NCBI GenBank assembly: GCA_964389685.1
Contig: CAYMFM010000123.1
Coordinates: 1 to 7,799 of the forward strand
Reading direction: 5' to 3'
Length of the DNA stretch: 7,799 nucleotides
DNA from: G020353115 sp964389685
GTDB lineage: Bacteria; Bacteroidota; Bacteroidia; Bacteroidales; VadinHA17
Under the pieces are notes generated by a model. That model did no database searches. It worked only from the letters and a program-made list of their open reading frames with translations, and was not told the DNA's origin. Positions 1 to 6,191 of the stretch are shown piece after piece (position 1 is the stretch's first letter; each line of letters begins with the position of its first letter). Both the position numbers and the translations under genes were made by a program.

Positions 1-75
1 ATAAGAATTGCGTATGAAAACCGGGACGCAGGGTAATGGCCAAAAAGATAAAATGCTGTTTGACAACGCCTAATT

Positions 76-155
76 ACCTGCCCGACCCTGTCTGCCATGC
101 CTCCCATGCCTGCGGCAGGCAGGCGGCAGGTAAACTGGCAGGCGGTCAGGCGGGC
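76..155. repeat. GC-rich intergenic repeat with nested inverted repeats
   Basis: This is a GC-rich island in an otherwise moderate-GC intergenic stretch. The unit GGCAGG occurs at 114, 118, 125 and 137, with related GGTCAGG at 145. Its complement CCTGCC lies at 77-82. ACCTGCC (76-82) and GGCAGGT (125-131) form a perfect 7-bp inverted repeat enclosing an inner dyad, TGCCTGC-G-GCAGGCA (107-121). The element sits just past the stop of the last gene of the minus-strand operon. It may act as a transcript-end hairpin, but no T tract follows on either strand, so it is not a canonical intrinsic terminator. GC-rich palindromic intergenic repeats of this style are common in Bacteroidota genomes; that this is a dispersed family member is inference. 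Bases 1-75 hold nothing I can assign. Confidence 0.55.
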
Positions 156-168
156 GATACCCGATTCC

Positions 169-849
169 TTAAAACTTACCCAGCTTCAGGGTAATACCCA
201 TATTGAAACCCCGGATAACATTGGGAGGGGCAATGTTTGGGTTATCAGGATACAGTGGTTCGGAATATTCCAGTTCAATATCTGATGTGAGAGTATAATA
301 GGCTCCAACAGCAATCCTGAAATGCTTGAGGATATTGAATTCCAGCTCTACTCCCGGTTCAATCATCAGGAAAAAGTCACTATCTTCAATTGAGTTGTCT
401 GTAAATCTATCCTTTTCCATTGTATATGCGATGCCTCCAACACCGGCAAGTACCGGAAAAGAAACATGTACGGGAAATCGTGGCAGGATGATCGGTTCGA
501 TCAGCAAACCACCGTATCCACCAATGAAATTTGCTGTTTCAACCGGTAAATAATGATCATCTTCCTTCGACTCATTAAAAAAGAGCTTTCCGCCAAGTCC
601 CACGGCAAGGCCATGCCCGGCAATCCATCCGCCGCGGAGACCAAATTGCATGCCATGCTGATCTTCGATCTCTACATAGTTGAAGGAAAATCCGGTGTAG
701 TGCCCTCCCGTTCTGTCCTGGAAGATCGTCTGGACATCATCTCTGTCTCTTTCTTTCTTCATTTCTGCTCCCTCTGTCTCTTCCTGTGCACTGACAACCA
801 GGCTTCCAAACAGGAATAAAAGGAGGAATGACACAATAGTCTTTTTCAT
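169..849 (-). CDS. Predicted outer-membrane beta-barrel protein (226 aa)
   Basis: This is a secreted, probably outer-membrane, small beta-barrel of unknown specific function. Residues 1-21 are a clear signal peptide: basic MKK, a hydrophobic core, and cleavage likely after VVSA before QEE. A charged, acidic and basic linker (about 22-45) follows. Alternating hydrophobic and polar strands rich in Gly and aromatics then run from about 50 to the end, including GMQFGLRGGWIAGHGLAVGLGG (split here as GMQFGLRGG and GLAVGLGG). The chain ends in Phe (LKLGKF), the usual C-terminal signature of barrel proteins. The size suggests about eight strands. It is the last gene of the sigma-factor operon, 20 bp after the previous barrel gene, with an A-rich leader and no strong Shine-Dalgarno. 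Both barrels share a GLRGG motif early in the mature part, so they may be distant paralogues. I cannot name the family with certainty. Confidence 0.75.
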   Translation of the reverse strand: MKKTIVSFLLLFLFGSLVVSAQEETEGAEMKKERDRDDVQTIFQDRTGGHYTGFSFNYVEIEDQHGMQFGLRGGWIAGHGLAVGLGGKLFFNESKEDDHYLPVETANFIGGYGGLLIEPIILPRFPVHVSFPVLAGVGGIAYTMEKDRFTDNSIEDSDFFLMIEPGVELEFNILKHFRIAVGAYYTLTSDIELEYSEPLYPDNPNIAPPNVIRGFNMGITLKLGKF

Positions 850-869
850 CTTTTTAATTGTTAAATTTA

Positions 870-1370
870 TTAAAACCAGTATTTTATTGCGAGCCCGATA
901 TCGAATGGATTGAGCTGCACCAGGCCTTTTACATTCAGTTCAAAGAACGGTTTGCAGTCCAGACTGATTGCCATTGGGAATTTGCGAAAAATGTATTCAA
1001 TGCCAAAATATCCGTCCACTCCGATTAAAGGTAAGAATATTTTTTCATCATAATAGTAATCTTCGAACATGAATTTCTGATGGTCAGTATACATGAAACC
1101 AACGTGCCCCCCGAAACCGAAACCGAGTATCATATTGTCGGAAAACTCAAGAAATGCAGGACGAAACCGTTCACGTAACAGGGATACCTGTAACCCCCCT
1201 CTTCTGAAACTGACGATCGTTTCCAGCGAGATCTCCTGATCGAGAAACTGGCGATAGGTAATGCCGGATGAAATTCCACCACGCAAACCGACCGCACCCG
1301 AATATTCCTGGGCAGATGCGAGCAGACAGGCGGTGGATAAAATGATCGTAAGCAAATATCGTAATTTCAT
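870..1370 (-). CDS. Small predicted outer-membrane protein (166 aa)
   Basis: This is a short secreted protein, probably an outer-membrane beta-barrel, of unknown function. Residues 1-20 form a signal peptide with cleavage predicted at ASA before QE. The mature part begins with GAVGLRGG and is made of alternating, aromatic-rich strands such as ILGFGFGGHVGFMY (81-94) and GYFGIEYIF (120-128). It ends in KYWF, a C-terminal Phe typical of barrel substrates. An acidic, Tyr-rich stretch (MFEDYYYDE, about 101-109) looks like a surface loop. At about 146 mature residues it is near the lower limit for an eight-stranded barrel. It lies 10 bp after the DUF4097-like gene and 20 bp before the second barrel, so it is almost certainly cotranscribed. 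Cys15 lies inside the signal peptide but is not in a good lipobox, so I do not call it a lipoprotein. Confidence 0.75.
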   Translation of the reverse strand: MKLRYLLTIILSTACLLASAQEYSGAVGLRGGISSGITYRQFLDQEISLETIVSFRRGGLQVSLLRERFRPAFLEFSDNMILGFGFGGHVGFMYTDHQKFMFEDYYYDEKIFLPLIGVDGYFGIEYIFRKFPMAISLDCKPFFELNVKGLVQLNPFDIGLAIKYWF

Positions 1371-1380
1371 TGTTGAATAT

Positions 1381-2490
1381 CTATTTATGAATAATGGTGA
1401 TCGTTCCTTTGAGAGCCGTTACCCTTACCTTGGAAGAGGTTTCAGCGTTGCCAATTTTACCATAGGTGTTCATCTCCTTCTCATCTTCGTCAATCACCTT
1501 CTCTTCAATGACTCCTAATTTTTCCGGATAGGTAAATGGTGCATTCTTATGGTTGACATCCACCATGTAGGAGCAGCCCGAATCAAAGGTCAGATTGATA
1601 TCCGTGTAGTTTGAATTGATATTCAGGAATGAAAATCCCGGTTGGATGAAATCCATGTTCAGACTGCCATATTTCATGGTGAAGTTGAGTTCGCTGGTCA
1701 GGTCATACACATACACATCAGAGAAATAGGTCTCCCCGTACAGGGTTTTTGTACTGTTGATGAAGAGTTTATCCCTCCTTGAATTCAGGGTAAGATCATT
1801 GACTTCTCCGATGTCCACTTTGGAAGACCGGCAGAAAAGGTTCAGCTTTTCAGCCCTTTTTACCTCAAATTCCGAGTAAGCAATATCCAGTTTACCGTCC
1901 TGAATGTAATTGATCACACCATCCCCAATCTCAATGTTGATCGCGGTATTCCCGGTCAGTTCATTGGCCTTAAGGTCTCCATTCGAAAGATTGAGGCGGA
2001 GATCCCCGGCATGGTCATCGATGTATACATCGCCGTATTTATTGTTTATTTTTAACTCTATGCTTTTGGGAACCTGAACCGTGTAGTTAATTTCCACCAC
2101 GTTGTCTGAGGGAATGATCGTCTCTGCCAGGTCCTTTATGCTTTCGAAAAGACTGTTGTATCTTCTTCCGAATTCCGTCTCAGCAATGACATAGTAATCC
2201 GTGCTGGTAAAATCAAAATCAATGTTGTCCATGATATTATTCAGTTTCCTGAGATTATCTGATTTGACCGTAAGCTCAATATCTACGCCAACTGAATCTT
2301 TTTTCCAGGACATGATATGAATTTTTCCGTATTTATTAATGATCTCCACGGAAGTTGAGGAGCTAACGGGAAAAATTCGTTCAATTCTCTTGCTTTCAGT
2401 AAACGATTGTGCCTGCAAAAAATTGACGGAAAGCAGGAATAGAACAACAGGAAACAGGATGGTTTTATAATTCATGGTTATTGTTTTCAT
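1381..2490 (-). CDS. Secreted DUF4097-like beta-strand repeat protein (369 aa)
   Basis: This is a predicted exported protein resembling the DUF4097/putative-adhesin beta-repeat family, whose members are thought to form beta-helix-like folds; its role is unknown. With the start chosen here, residues 1-28 are a signal peptide ending LQAQ. The mature chain has recurring beta motifs: INKYGKIHI (51-59), NNKYGDVYI (149-157), LSNGDLKANELTG (168-180), MKYGSLNM (272-279) and NTYGKIGN (341-348). There are two Cys residues, 220 and 306. The frame is open further upstream to an ATG at 2536-2538. I prefer the ATG at 2488-2490 because AAGGAGAG (2498-2505) sits 7 nt before it and the signal peptide is then a normal length. 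The ATG at 2473-2475 is also possible. The gene overlaps the anti-sigma gene by 26 bp, suggesting coupled translation. Third in the sigma operon, it could be a sensor, effector or envelope-protecting protein; this is inference. Confidence 0.82.
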   Translation of the reverse strand: MKTITMNYKTILFPVVLFLLSVNFLQAQSFTESKRIERIFPVSSSTSVEIINKYGKIHIMSWKKDSVGVDIELTVKSDNLRKLNNIMDNIDFDFTSTDYYVIAETEFGRRYNSLFESIKDLAETIIPSDNVVEINYTVQVPKSIELKINNKYGDVYIDDHAGDLRLNLSNGDLKANELTGNTAINIEIGDGVINYIQDGKLDIAYSEFEVKRAEKLNLFCRSSKVDIGEVNDLTLNSRRDKLFINSTKTLYGETYFSDVYVYDLTSELNFTMKYGSLNMDFIQPGFSFLNINSNYTDINLTFDSGCSYMVDVNHKNAPFTYPEKLGVIEEKVIDEDEKEMNTYGKIGNAETSSKVRVTALKGTITIIHK

Positions 2491-3031
2491 CGTTTTTCTC
2501 TCCTTCGGCATAGTCGAAATGTTGCAGAAGATCTTCAAGAATCGTCAGTTTGATCCGGTAATTCTGTATCAGAGCTTCCACAACCTCTCTGTTAGAAATA
2601 TTATCCTTTAAATCTTTCTTTAGCTCGTTTTGTATTGAATCGATATCTTGAAAATCACGGATCAGTTCATTCTCAAGCCCGGGGTATTCGGTCAGGTAAT
2701 CCTTCACATCCTGGAATTTCAATTGAAGCTGGGAAGTATAGTAAATTTCAGCTTCCTGAAGTTCCGGGATCATGATCTCATTGCGGTTGGCAAAGGTAAA
2801 CCTGGAGAACGGACCATACGGCTGAAAAAGGTATTCGGCAATGAGCAGGGAGAGAATGAAAACGATCCCTGCTGCAGCGCCCCTCCATCCAATCACCCTC
2901 CAGTTTACCGGTTTTCCTTCTTTCATCTTCCTTGCCGGTTTGATCTTATGCCAGATCCCGGGATCCGGGTCATAAACATCAAACTGCTCGCGGTTTTTCC
3001 GCAGGAATTTTTCCAGTTTATCTTCTTTCAT
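2465..3031 (-). CDS. Putative anti-sigma factor, single-TM membrane protein (188 aa)
   Basis: Its position, topology and sequence style suggest it holds the adjacent ECF sigma factor inactive at the inner membrane. The N-terminal part (1-48) is charged and predicted cytoplasmic, with KFLRKNREQFDVYDPDPGIWHKI (given here as LRKNREQFD and DPDPGIWHKI) typical of Bacteroidota sigma-partner proteins. One membrane segment spans about 50-69. The C-terminal part (about 70-188) would be periplasmic, is helical and has likely coiled-coil stretches: ELQEAEIYYTSQLQLKF (90-106) and EALIQNYRIKLTILEDLLQH (152-171). There is no HxxxCxxC zinc motif, so it is not a ZAS-type anti-sigma. Its ATG overlaps the sigma stop codon as ATGA (3028-3031), the usual translationally coupled arrangement that keeps the pair near 1:1. 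Family assignment rests on architecture and context, since no catalytic or signature residue proves it. Confidence 0.78.
   Translation of the reverse strand: MKEDKLEKFLRKNREQFDVYDPDPGIWHKIKPARKMKEGKPVNWRVIGWRGAAAGIVFILSLLIAEYLFQPYGPFSRFTFANRNEIMIPELQEAEIYYTSQLQLKFQDVKDYLTEYPGLENELIRDFQDIDSIQNELKKDLKDNISNREVVEALIQNYRIKLTILEDLLQHFDYAEGEKNDENNNHEL
2498..2505 (-). promoter_or_regulatory. Strong Shine-Dalgarno (AAGGAGAG) inside the anti-sigma gene
   Basis: On the minus strand AAGGAGAG lies 7 nt upstream of the ATG at 2488-2490 and within the last codons of the anti-sigma-like gene. It decides the start chosen for the DUF4097-like gene. No other gene in this window has so good a Shine-Dalgarno, and such sites are generally uncommon in Bacteroidota, so it may set independent or higher translation of this gene. 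It also encodes the residues EGEK of the upstream protein, so it could be partly coincidental. Confidence 0.55.
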
Positions 3032-3570
3032 GCTTCTGCATTTATAAGTTCTTTCAATTTTGCTTTTGCCCGGTGAAGCTGTGTTTTTGATGTGGATTCG
3101 GTGATCCCCATAATGTGTGCTATTTCACCGTGGTCATATCCTTCGAGCAAATAGAGGCTGAAAATTACCCGGTATCCATCCGGAAGCTTTTCAATTGCCC
3201 TTTGTATTTTGTTAATATCCAGCTCATTATCTTCAAATTGCACCTCCTCCTGATCATATGAGGTCAAATCATCTACAGTTGATATTTCAGGATTCCTTCG
3301 TTTCAGATGGTTTAAGCATCGGTTCACCGCTATTCTTTTTAACCAGGCACCAAAAGTTGCTTCATACCGGAATGTATCAAGTTTTATGAACGCCTCCGTA
3401 AATGATTCCTGAAGCATATCTTCTGCATCTTCCCGGTTGTTCATTATTCGCATGCATACATTATACATGGCTTTTGAGTAAAGCTGGTATAGCTTGTACT
3501 GGGCACGGGAATCACCCGTTTTGCTTGCCTCAATGATCTTTTTGTGTATGTCCAGCTGAACCTCTGCCAA
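3028..3570 (-). CDS. ECF-family RNA polymerase sigma factor (180 aa)
   Basis: This is an extracytoplasmic-function (group 4) sigma-70 factor that would direct RNA polymerase to a dedicated set of promoters. Region 2 spans about 24-92, with the core-binding motif NREDAEDMLQESF (45-57) and the promoter -10-contacting segment TFGAWLKRIAVNRCLNHLKR (72-91). Region 4 spans about 121-175, with LPDGYRVIFSLYLLEGYDHG (129-148) and the helix-turn-helix EIAHIMGITESTSKTQLHRA (149-168). The length is normal for ECF factors, and region 1.1 and region 3 are absent as expected. The start is TTG (3568-3570). The frame is closed upstream by a TGA at 3601-3603 with no ATG or GTG between, and the first internal Met (35) would cut into region 2. 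An A/G-rich GAAAAGAAGAA precedes the start. The gene overlaps the anti-sigma-like gene by 4 bp and heads a five-gene envelope operon. Its stimulus and regulon are not visible from sequence. Confidence 0.96.
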   Translation of the reverse strand: MAEVQLDIHKKIIEASKTGDSRAQYKLYQLYSKAMYNVCMRIMNNREDAEDMLQESFTEAFIKLDTFRYEATFGAWLKRIAVNRCLNHLKRRNPEISTVDDLTSYDQEEVQFEDNELDINKIQRAIEKLPDGYRVIFSLYLLEGYDHGEIAHIMGITESTSKTQLHRAKAKLKELINAEA

Positions 3571-3591
3571 GCTATTCTTCTTTTCGTAATT

Positions 3592-3615
3592 AATGACAAA
3601 TCATTTTCCCCGGGG
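3592..3615. promoter_or_regulatory. Two adjacent dyads upstream of the sigma gene
   Basis: The 53-bp gap between lnt and the sigma gene contains AATGA-CAAA-TCATT (3592-3605) and, two bases on, the perfect 8-bp palindrome CCCCGGGG (3608-3615). Such symmetry in a short control region could mark a regulator site or an RNA structure in the lnt-to-sigma transcript. No T tract makes it an intrinsic terminator on the minus strand. The function is inferred only from symmetry and position. Confidence 0.35.
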
Positions 3616-3617
3616 TT
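3595..3617 (-). promoter_or_regulatory. Candidate ECF-type promoter for the sigma operon
   Basis: On the minus strand AAC (3617-3615) is followed after 17 nt by GTC (3597-3595), resembling the general ECF promoter form of an AAC -35 core and a GTC/CGT-like -10. It lies about 25 nt before the TTG start, giving a plausible short leader and allowing autoregulation. The motif is short and can occur by chance. The Bacteroidota housekeeping -7 element (TAnnTTTG) has only its TTTG half here. Confidence 0.28.
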
Positions 3618-3623
3618 GCATCG

Positions 3624-5270
3624 TTAACCCTTTTTTTTCATCAGCATTCTGCTTACGGTGTATAGGATCAGGAACAGGGCCAGAAAATCGCTGATGCGTC
3701 CGATGAAATCACCATACCGTACATAAAAGGTTTGCTTACTATTCAAATTGAGTGTCGACTGGATAACATCCACCGTCCACCAATCCGTTGACTGAATAAT
3801 CTCCCCTTTTTGATTTATGAAACAGGAGATGCCGGTATTCGCTGAACGGGCTATGCTTCTGCGGGTTTCGATGGCTCTCAATCCGGAATAGGCAAGATGC
3901 CGCCGGTAACCGGCACGGTTAACCCACCAGCCGTCGTTGGTAAGAACAAACATCAGGTTGGCTCCGTTTCTGACAAAACCGCTGTAGTACTCTCCAAAAT
4001 CGGATTCGTAACAGATGGCAGTACCAACCTGTACACCGGTCGAAGAATCATTCAGTGTGGTCCGTTCTGCCTGCGTCCCAAAACTGCCCGATACTCCCCC
4101 AAGATCAATGATGAACCGCTCCATGAAACCGAATACCGCGGGATAAGGTACCCTCTCAACACCACTAACCAGCATCGATTTATGGTAAAATTGAATATCC
4201 CGTGTGTGGTCAACCTGTATTGCAGTATTGAAAACCTCATAATAAGCAGATGTGTCACTGAATTTCCTCGCTGTCGGTGAAAGCATTTCATCAGCCTCAC
4301 ATCGTCTGAAAGAAATGATCCCGGTGACAAACCGGACTGCCGGAAACGGCTCGATGAAATCCCTTATCTGTTTTATGCTGTGATTTTCATTCATGGAACC
4401 CAACCAGATACTATCGTCTATTGCAGTTTCGGGACCGACAATGTAATCGGTTTTACTGTCGGTCAGGGAATCGGCAAGAGACAATAAGAGGGTGAGCTGT
4501 TCCTCATTCGAACGAGTGCCAAACTTCTCACTGTATGGGTCAAGGTTTGGCTGAAGTATTACGATCGATTGAGGATCTGTTTTCTCCTGGTAGGAATAAA
4601 AACGGTAGATTGAAAAAAGAATTGGTAAAAACACAACCAGCAGAATAAGCCCGGCTTGCACGTTTCTCACTGGTTTTTGAGGTTCAGCTTTCAGATCCTT
4701 CAAAAAGAGAAAAAGAAGGACATTGATCACGAGAAGCCAAACCGTTCCTCCAAGAATCCCGGTATATTCATACCACTGAATGAAACGGATCTCATACGCC
4801 AATCCATTACCCAGGTTCAACCAGGGGAAATTGAGCTCACAATTCAGGAACATGTGCTCGAAAGCAATCCAGTAAACAACAAAACTGATATAACCGATGC
4901 GATTTCCAAACTGGCGGTGGGTAATGTGAAAAAGCCAGAATGTGAATGACATGAGAAAGCTATTGACTATAATGGTAGCCACAGCACCGGTGAATGTGGC
5001 GTGATAGATCCAGTAAACCGAAACGGTATTCCAGAGAATAAATGCAATGGATGAATAACGAAAAGCAATGCGTGAACTGCAGGTTGCCCTGTTTTCGTAC
5101 AGAAAATGTTCAACAAACAGGAGGGGTATAAAACCGAAAAAAAGAACAAGCCCGGAAAACCAGCTGAACCATCCAAGACTAAGCAGCAAACTGCTGGAAA
5201 TGGCATACCATAATAATCTTTCTTTCTTCATTTGATCCGGATTGCATTCGATGGATTCAACCCTTGTCAT
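3624..5270 (-). CDS. lnt: Apolipoprotein N-acyltransferase
   Basis: Lnt is an inner-membrane enzyme that transfers an acyl chain from phospholipid to the N-terminal Cys of apolipoproteins, the last step of lipoprotein maturation before export to the outer membrane. Hydrophobic segments fill about 19-222 and a final one covers about 526-542. A periplasmic nitrilase-fold domain spans about 235-500. The catalytic triad is visible: Glu281 in VGPETAID, Lys364 in FYHKSMLVSGVERVPY, and Cys420 in GTAICYESDFGEYY. TNDGWW (444-449) and DLGGVSGSFGTQ (389-400) also fit the family, the latter in Bacteroidota style. The length of 548 aa is normal. The start is uncertain: the ATG at 5270 overlaps the permease gene by 14 bp, but Met14 (5229-5231, MKKERLLWY) gives a more typical N-terminus directly before the first membrane segment. 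It is probably cotranscribed with the permease upstream. The protein ends MKKKG, encoded across a run of eight A. Confidence 0.96.
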   Translation of the reverse strand: MTRVESIECNPDQMKKERLLWYAISSSLLLSLGWFSWFSGLVLFFGFIPLLFVEHFLYENRATCSSRIAFRYSSIAFILWNTVSVYWIYHATFTGAVATIIVNSFLMSFTFWLFHITHRQFGNRIGYISFVVYWIAFEHMFLNCELNFPWLNLGNGLAYEIRFIQWYEYTGILGGTVWLLVINVLLFLFLKDLKAEPQKPVRNVQAGLILLVVFLPILFSIYRFYSYQEKTDPQSIVILQPNLDPYSEKFGTRSNEEQLTLLLSLADSLTDSKTDYIVGPETAIDDSIWLGSMNENHSIKQIRDFIEPFPAVRFVTGIISFRRCEADEMLSPTARKFSDTSAYYEVFNTAIQVDHTRDIQFYHKSMLVSGVERVPYPAVFGFMERFIIDLGGVSGSFGTQAERTTLNDSSTGVQVGTAICYESDFGEYYSGFVRNGANLMFVLTNDGWWVNRAGYRRHLAYSGLRAIETRRSIARSANTGISCFINQKGEIIQSTDWWTVDVIQSTLNLNSKQTFYVRYGDFIGRISDFLALFLILYTVSRMLMKKKG

Positions 5271-6159
5271 ATTTTATCGTTACCAGTTTCTGCTTATTGA
5301 CCAGGTATACGCCAACAAGAATGATCGCAACCCAGAGAAACTGGTCAAGGGTAATCTTTTCACCGTCAAAAATTCCCCAGAAGATAGCAAAAATGGGCGT
5401 GATGTAGGTGACTGAGGTGGCAAACAGGGTAGTGGTGTATTTGATCAGTATGTTAAAAACAGCAATGGCTATGGCAGAGCTGAACAGCGCAAGGATAGCA
5501 ATAAAACCGAGATTTTGCAGGTAATCGGGCGTCATCAGGGCATGCGAGAAATCGGTAAAAAGAAGAGAAAGACCGGCAAAAGGACCAACAAGGAAAAATG
5601 CGAGACTGGCGATGGTTACTCCGTCCATGTCCTCCAGTTTGTATTTTATCTCATTCACACTGATCCCGTAAAAAAGAGTCGCTATCACGATGAAGATAGC
5701 ATACCAGTTAGCCTGGTGCAACAGTTCGTTGGATCCCCTGTAAACCAACCCGATAGCCCCGAATAAACCCAGAAATACACCGATGATATTTATCAGCTTT
5801 ACCTGGCTCCGGTACAGGATCAAACCGATAAGCAGGGTAAACAGGGGAGTCAGGGAATTGAGGATCCCGGCTATGGCACTGTCAATCTGTGTTTGTGCCT
5901 TGGTAAACAGGAATGCAGGCAACCCGTTTCCAATAAAACCGACAATGAGTAGCGATTTCAGGTTCTTTTTAGTGATCCGACGCAACCTGGTAACAGAAAC
6001 CGGAATGAAGAACAGAAAGGCAAAAAAAAGCCTTAAGGCACCAACCTGATGGTTTGTATACGATTCAAGCCCCTTTTTCATTAAAATGAATGAGGTCCCC
6101 CAAACGAAAGAGAGGAAGATAAGAATAACCCATTGCCATGACTTCTTCGTCAGATCCAT
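5257..6159 (-). CDS. EamA/DMT-superfamily permease (300 aa)
   Basis: This is an inner-membrane transporter of the drug/metabolite transporter superfamily, with ten predicted membrane helices arranged as two EamA repeats at about 11-140 and 152-287. Family hallmarks are FVWGTSFILMKKGL (18-31) and ALRLFFAFLFF (41-51) in the first repeat, AGILNSLTPLFTLLIG (97-112) near its end, and TYITPIFAIFWGIFDGE (251-267) at the matching place in the second repeat. The tail is short, basic and cytoplasmic. Length is standard. Substrates of this family range from amino acids to metabolites and nucleotide derivatives, and sequence alone does not indicate which applies here. Its stop lies inside the first codons of the longer lnt reading, so the two are likely one transcript. 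Nothing suggests a shared pathway with lnt. The start ATG is the natural one, directly before KKSWQW and the first helix. Confidence 0.94.
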   Translation of the reverse strand: MDLTKKSWQWVILIFLSFVWGTSFILMKKGLESYTNHQVGALRLFFAFLFFIPVSVTRLRRITKKNLKSLLIVGFIGNGLPAFLFTKAQTQIDSAIAGILNSLTPLFTLLIGLILYRSQVKLINIIGVFLGLFGAIGLVYRGSNELLHQANWYAIFIVIATLFYGISVNEIKYKLEDMDGVTIASLAFFLVGPFAGLSLLFTDFSHALMTPDYLQNLGFIAILALFSSAIAIAVFNILIKYTTTLFATSVTYITPIFAIFWGIFDGEKITLDQFLWVAIILVGVYLVNKQKLVTIKYDKG

Positions 6160-6191
6160 GTAAAAAAATTTCGGTAAAGATAATTAATAAT

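Noticed and set aside
1..36. Short open frame on the plus strand from the window edge to TAA at 34-36
   Set aside because: Only 11 codons are visible with no recognisable motif, so a partial gene cannot be supported. A 19-codon ATG frame at 14-73 is equally unsupported.
74..168. Canonical intrinsic terminator at the end of the operon
   Set aside because: There are GC-rich stems but no T tract on the minus-strand transcript; I list it as a repeat instead.
97..819. Plus-strand open frames opposite the last barrel gene (97-285, 326-553, 553-819)
   Set aside because: They are antisense to a gene with a signal peptide and a barrel pattern, and their translations are low-complexity with no domain features.
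870..1370. Cys15 of the small outer-membrane protein as a lipoprotein cysteine
   Set aside because: The residues before it (LSTA) lack a proper lipobox, and a standard cleavage site follows at ASA before QE.
2648..3076. 142-codon plus-strand open frame opposite the anti-sigma gene
   Set aside because: It is antisense to a well-placed operon gene and shows no coherent domain; its hydrophobic patches mirror the opposite strand.
3634..3641. Run of eight A (minus strand) near the end of lnt, as a slippage or frameshift site
   Set aside because: It encodes the last lysines only, three codons before the stop, so slippage would hardly alter the protein.
3897..4330. Open frames on both strands inside lnt
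   Set aside because: Lnt is continuous across this stretch with its catalytic residues in frame; the others are shadows.
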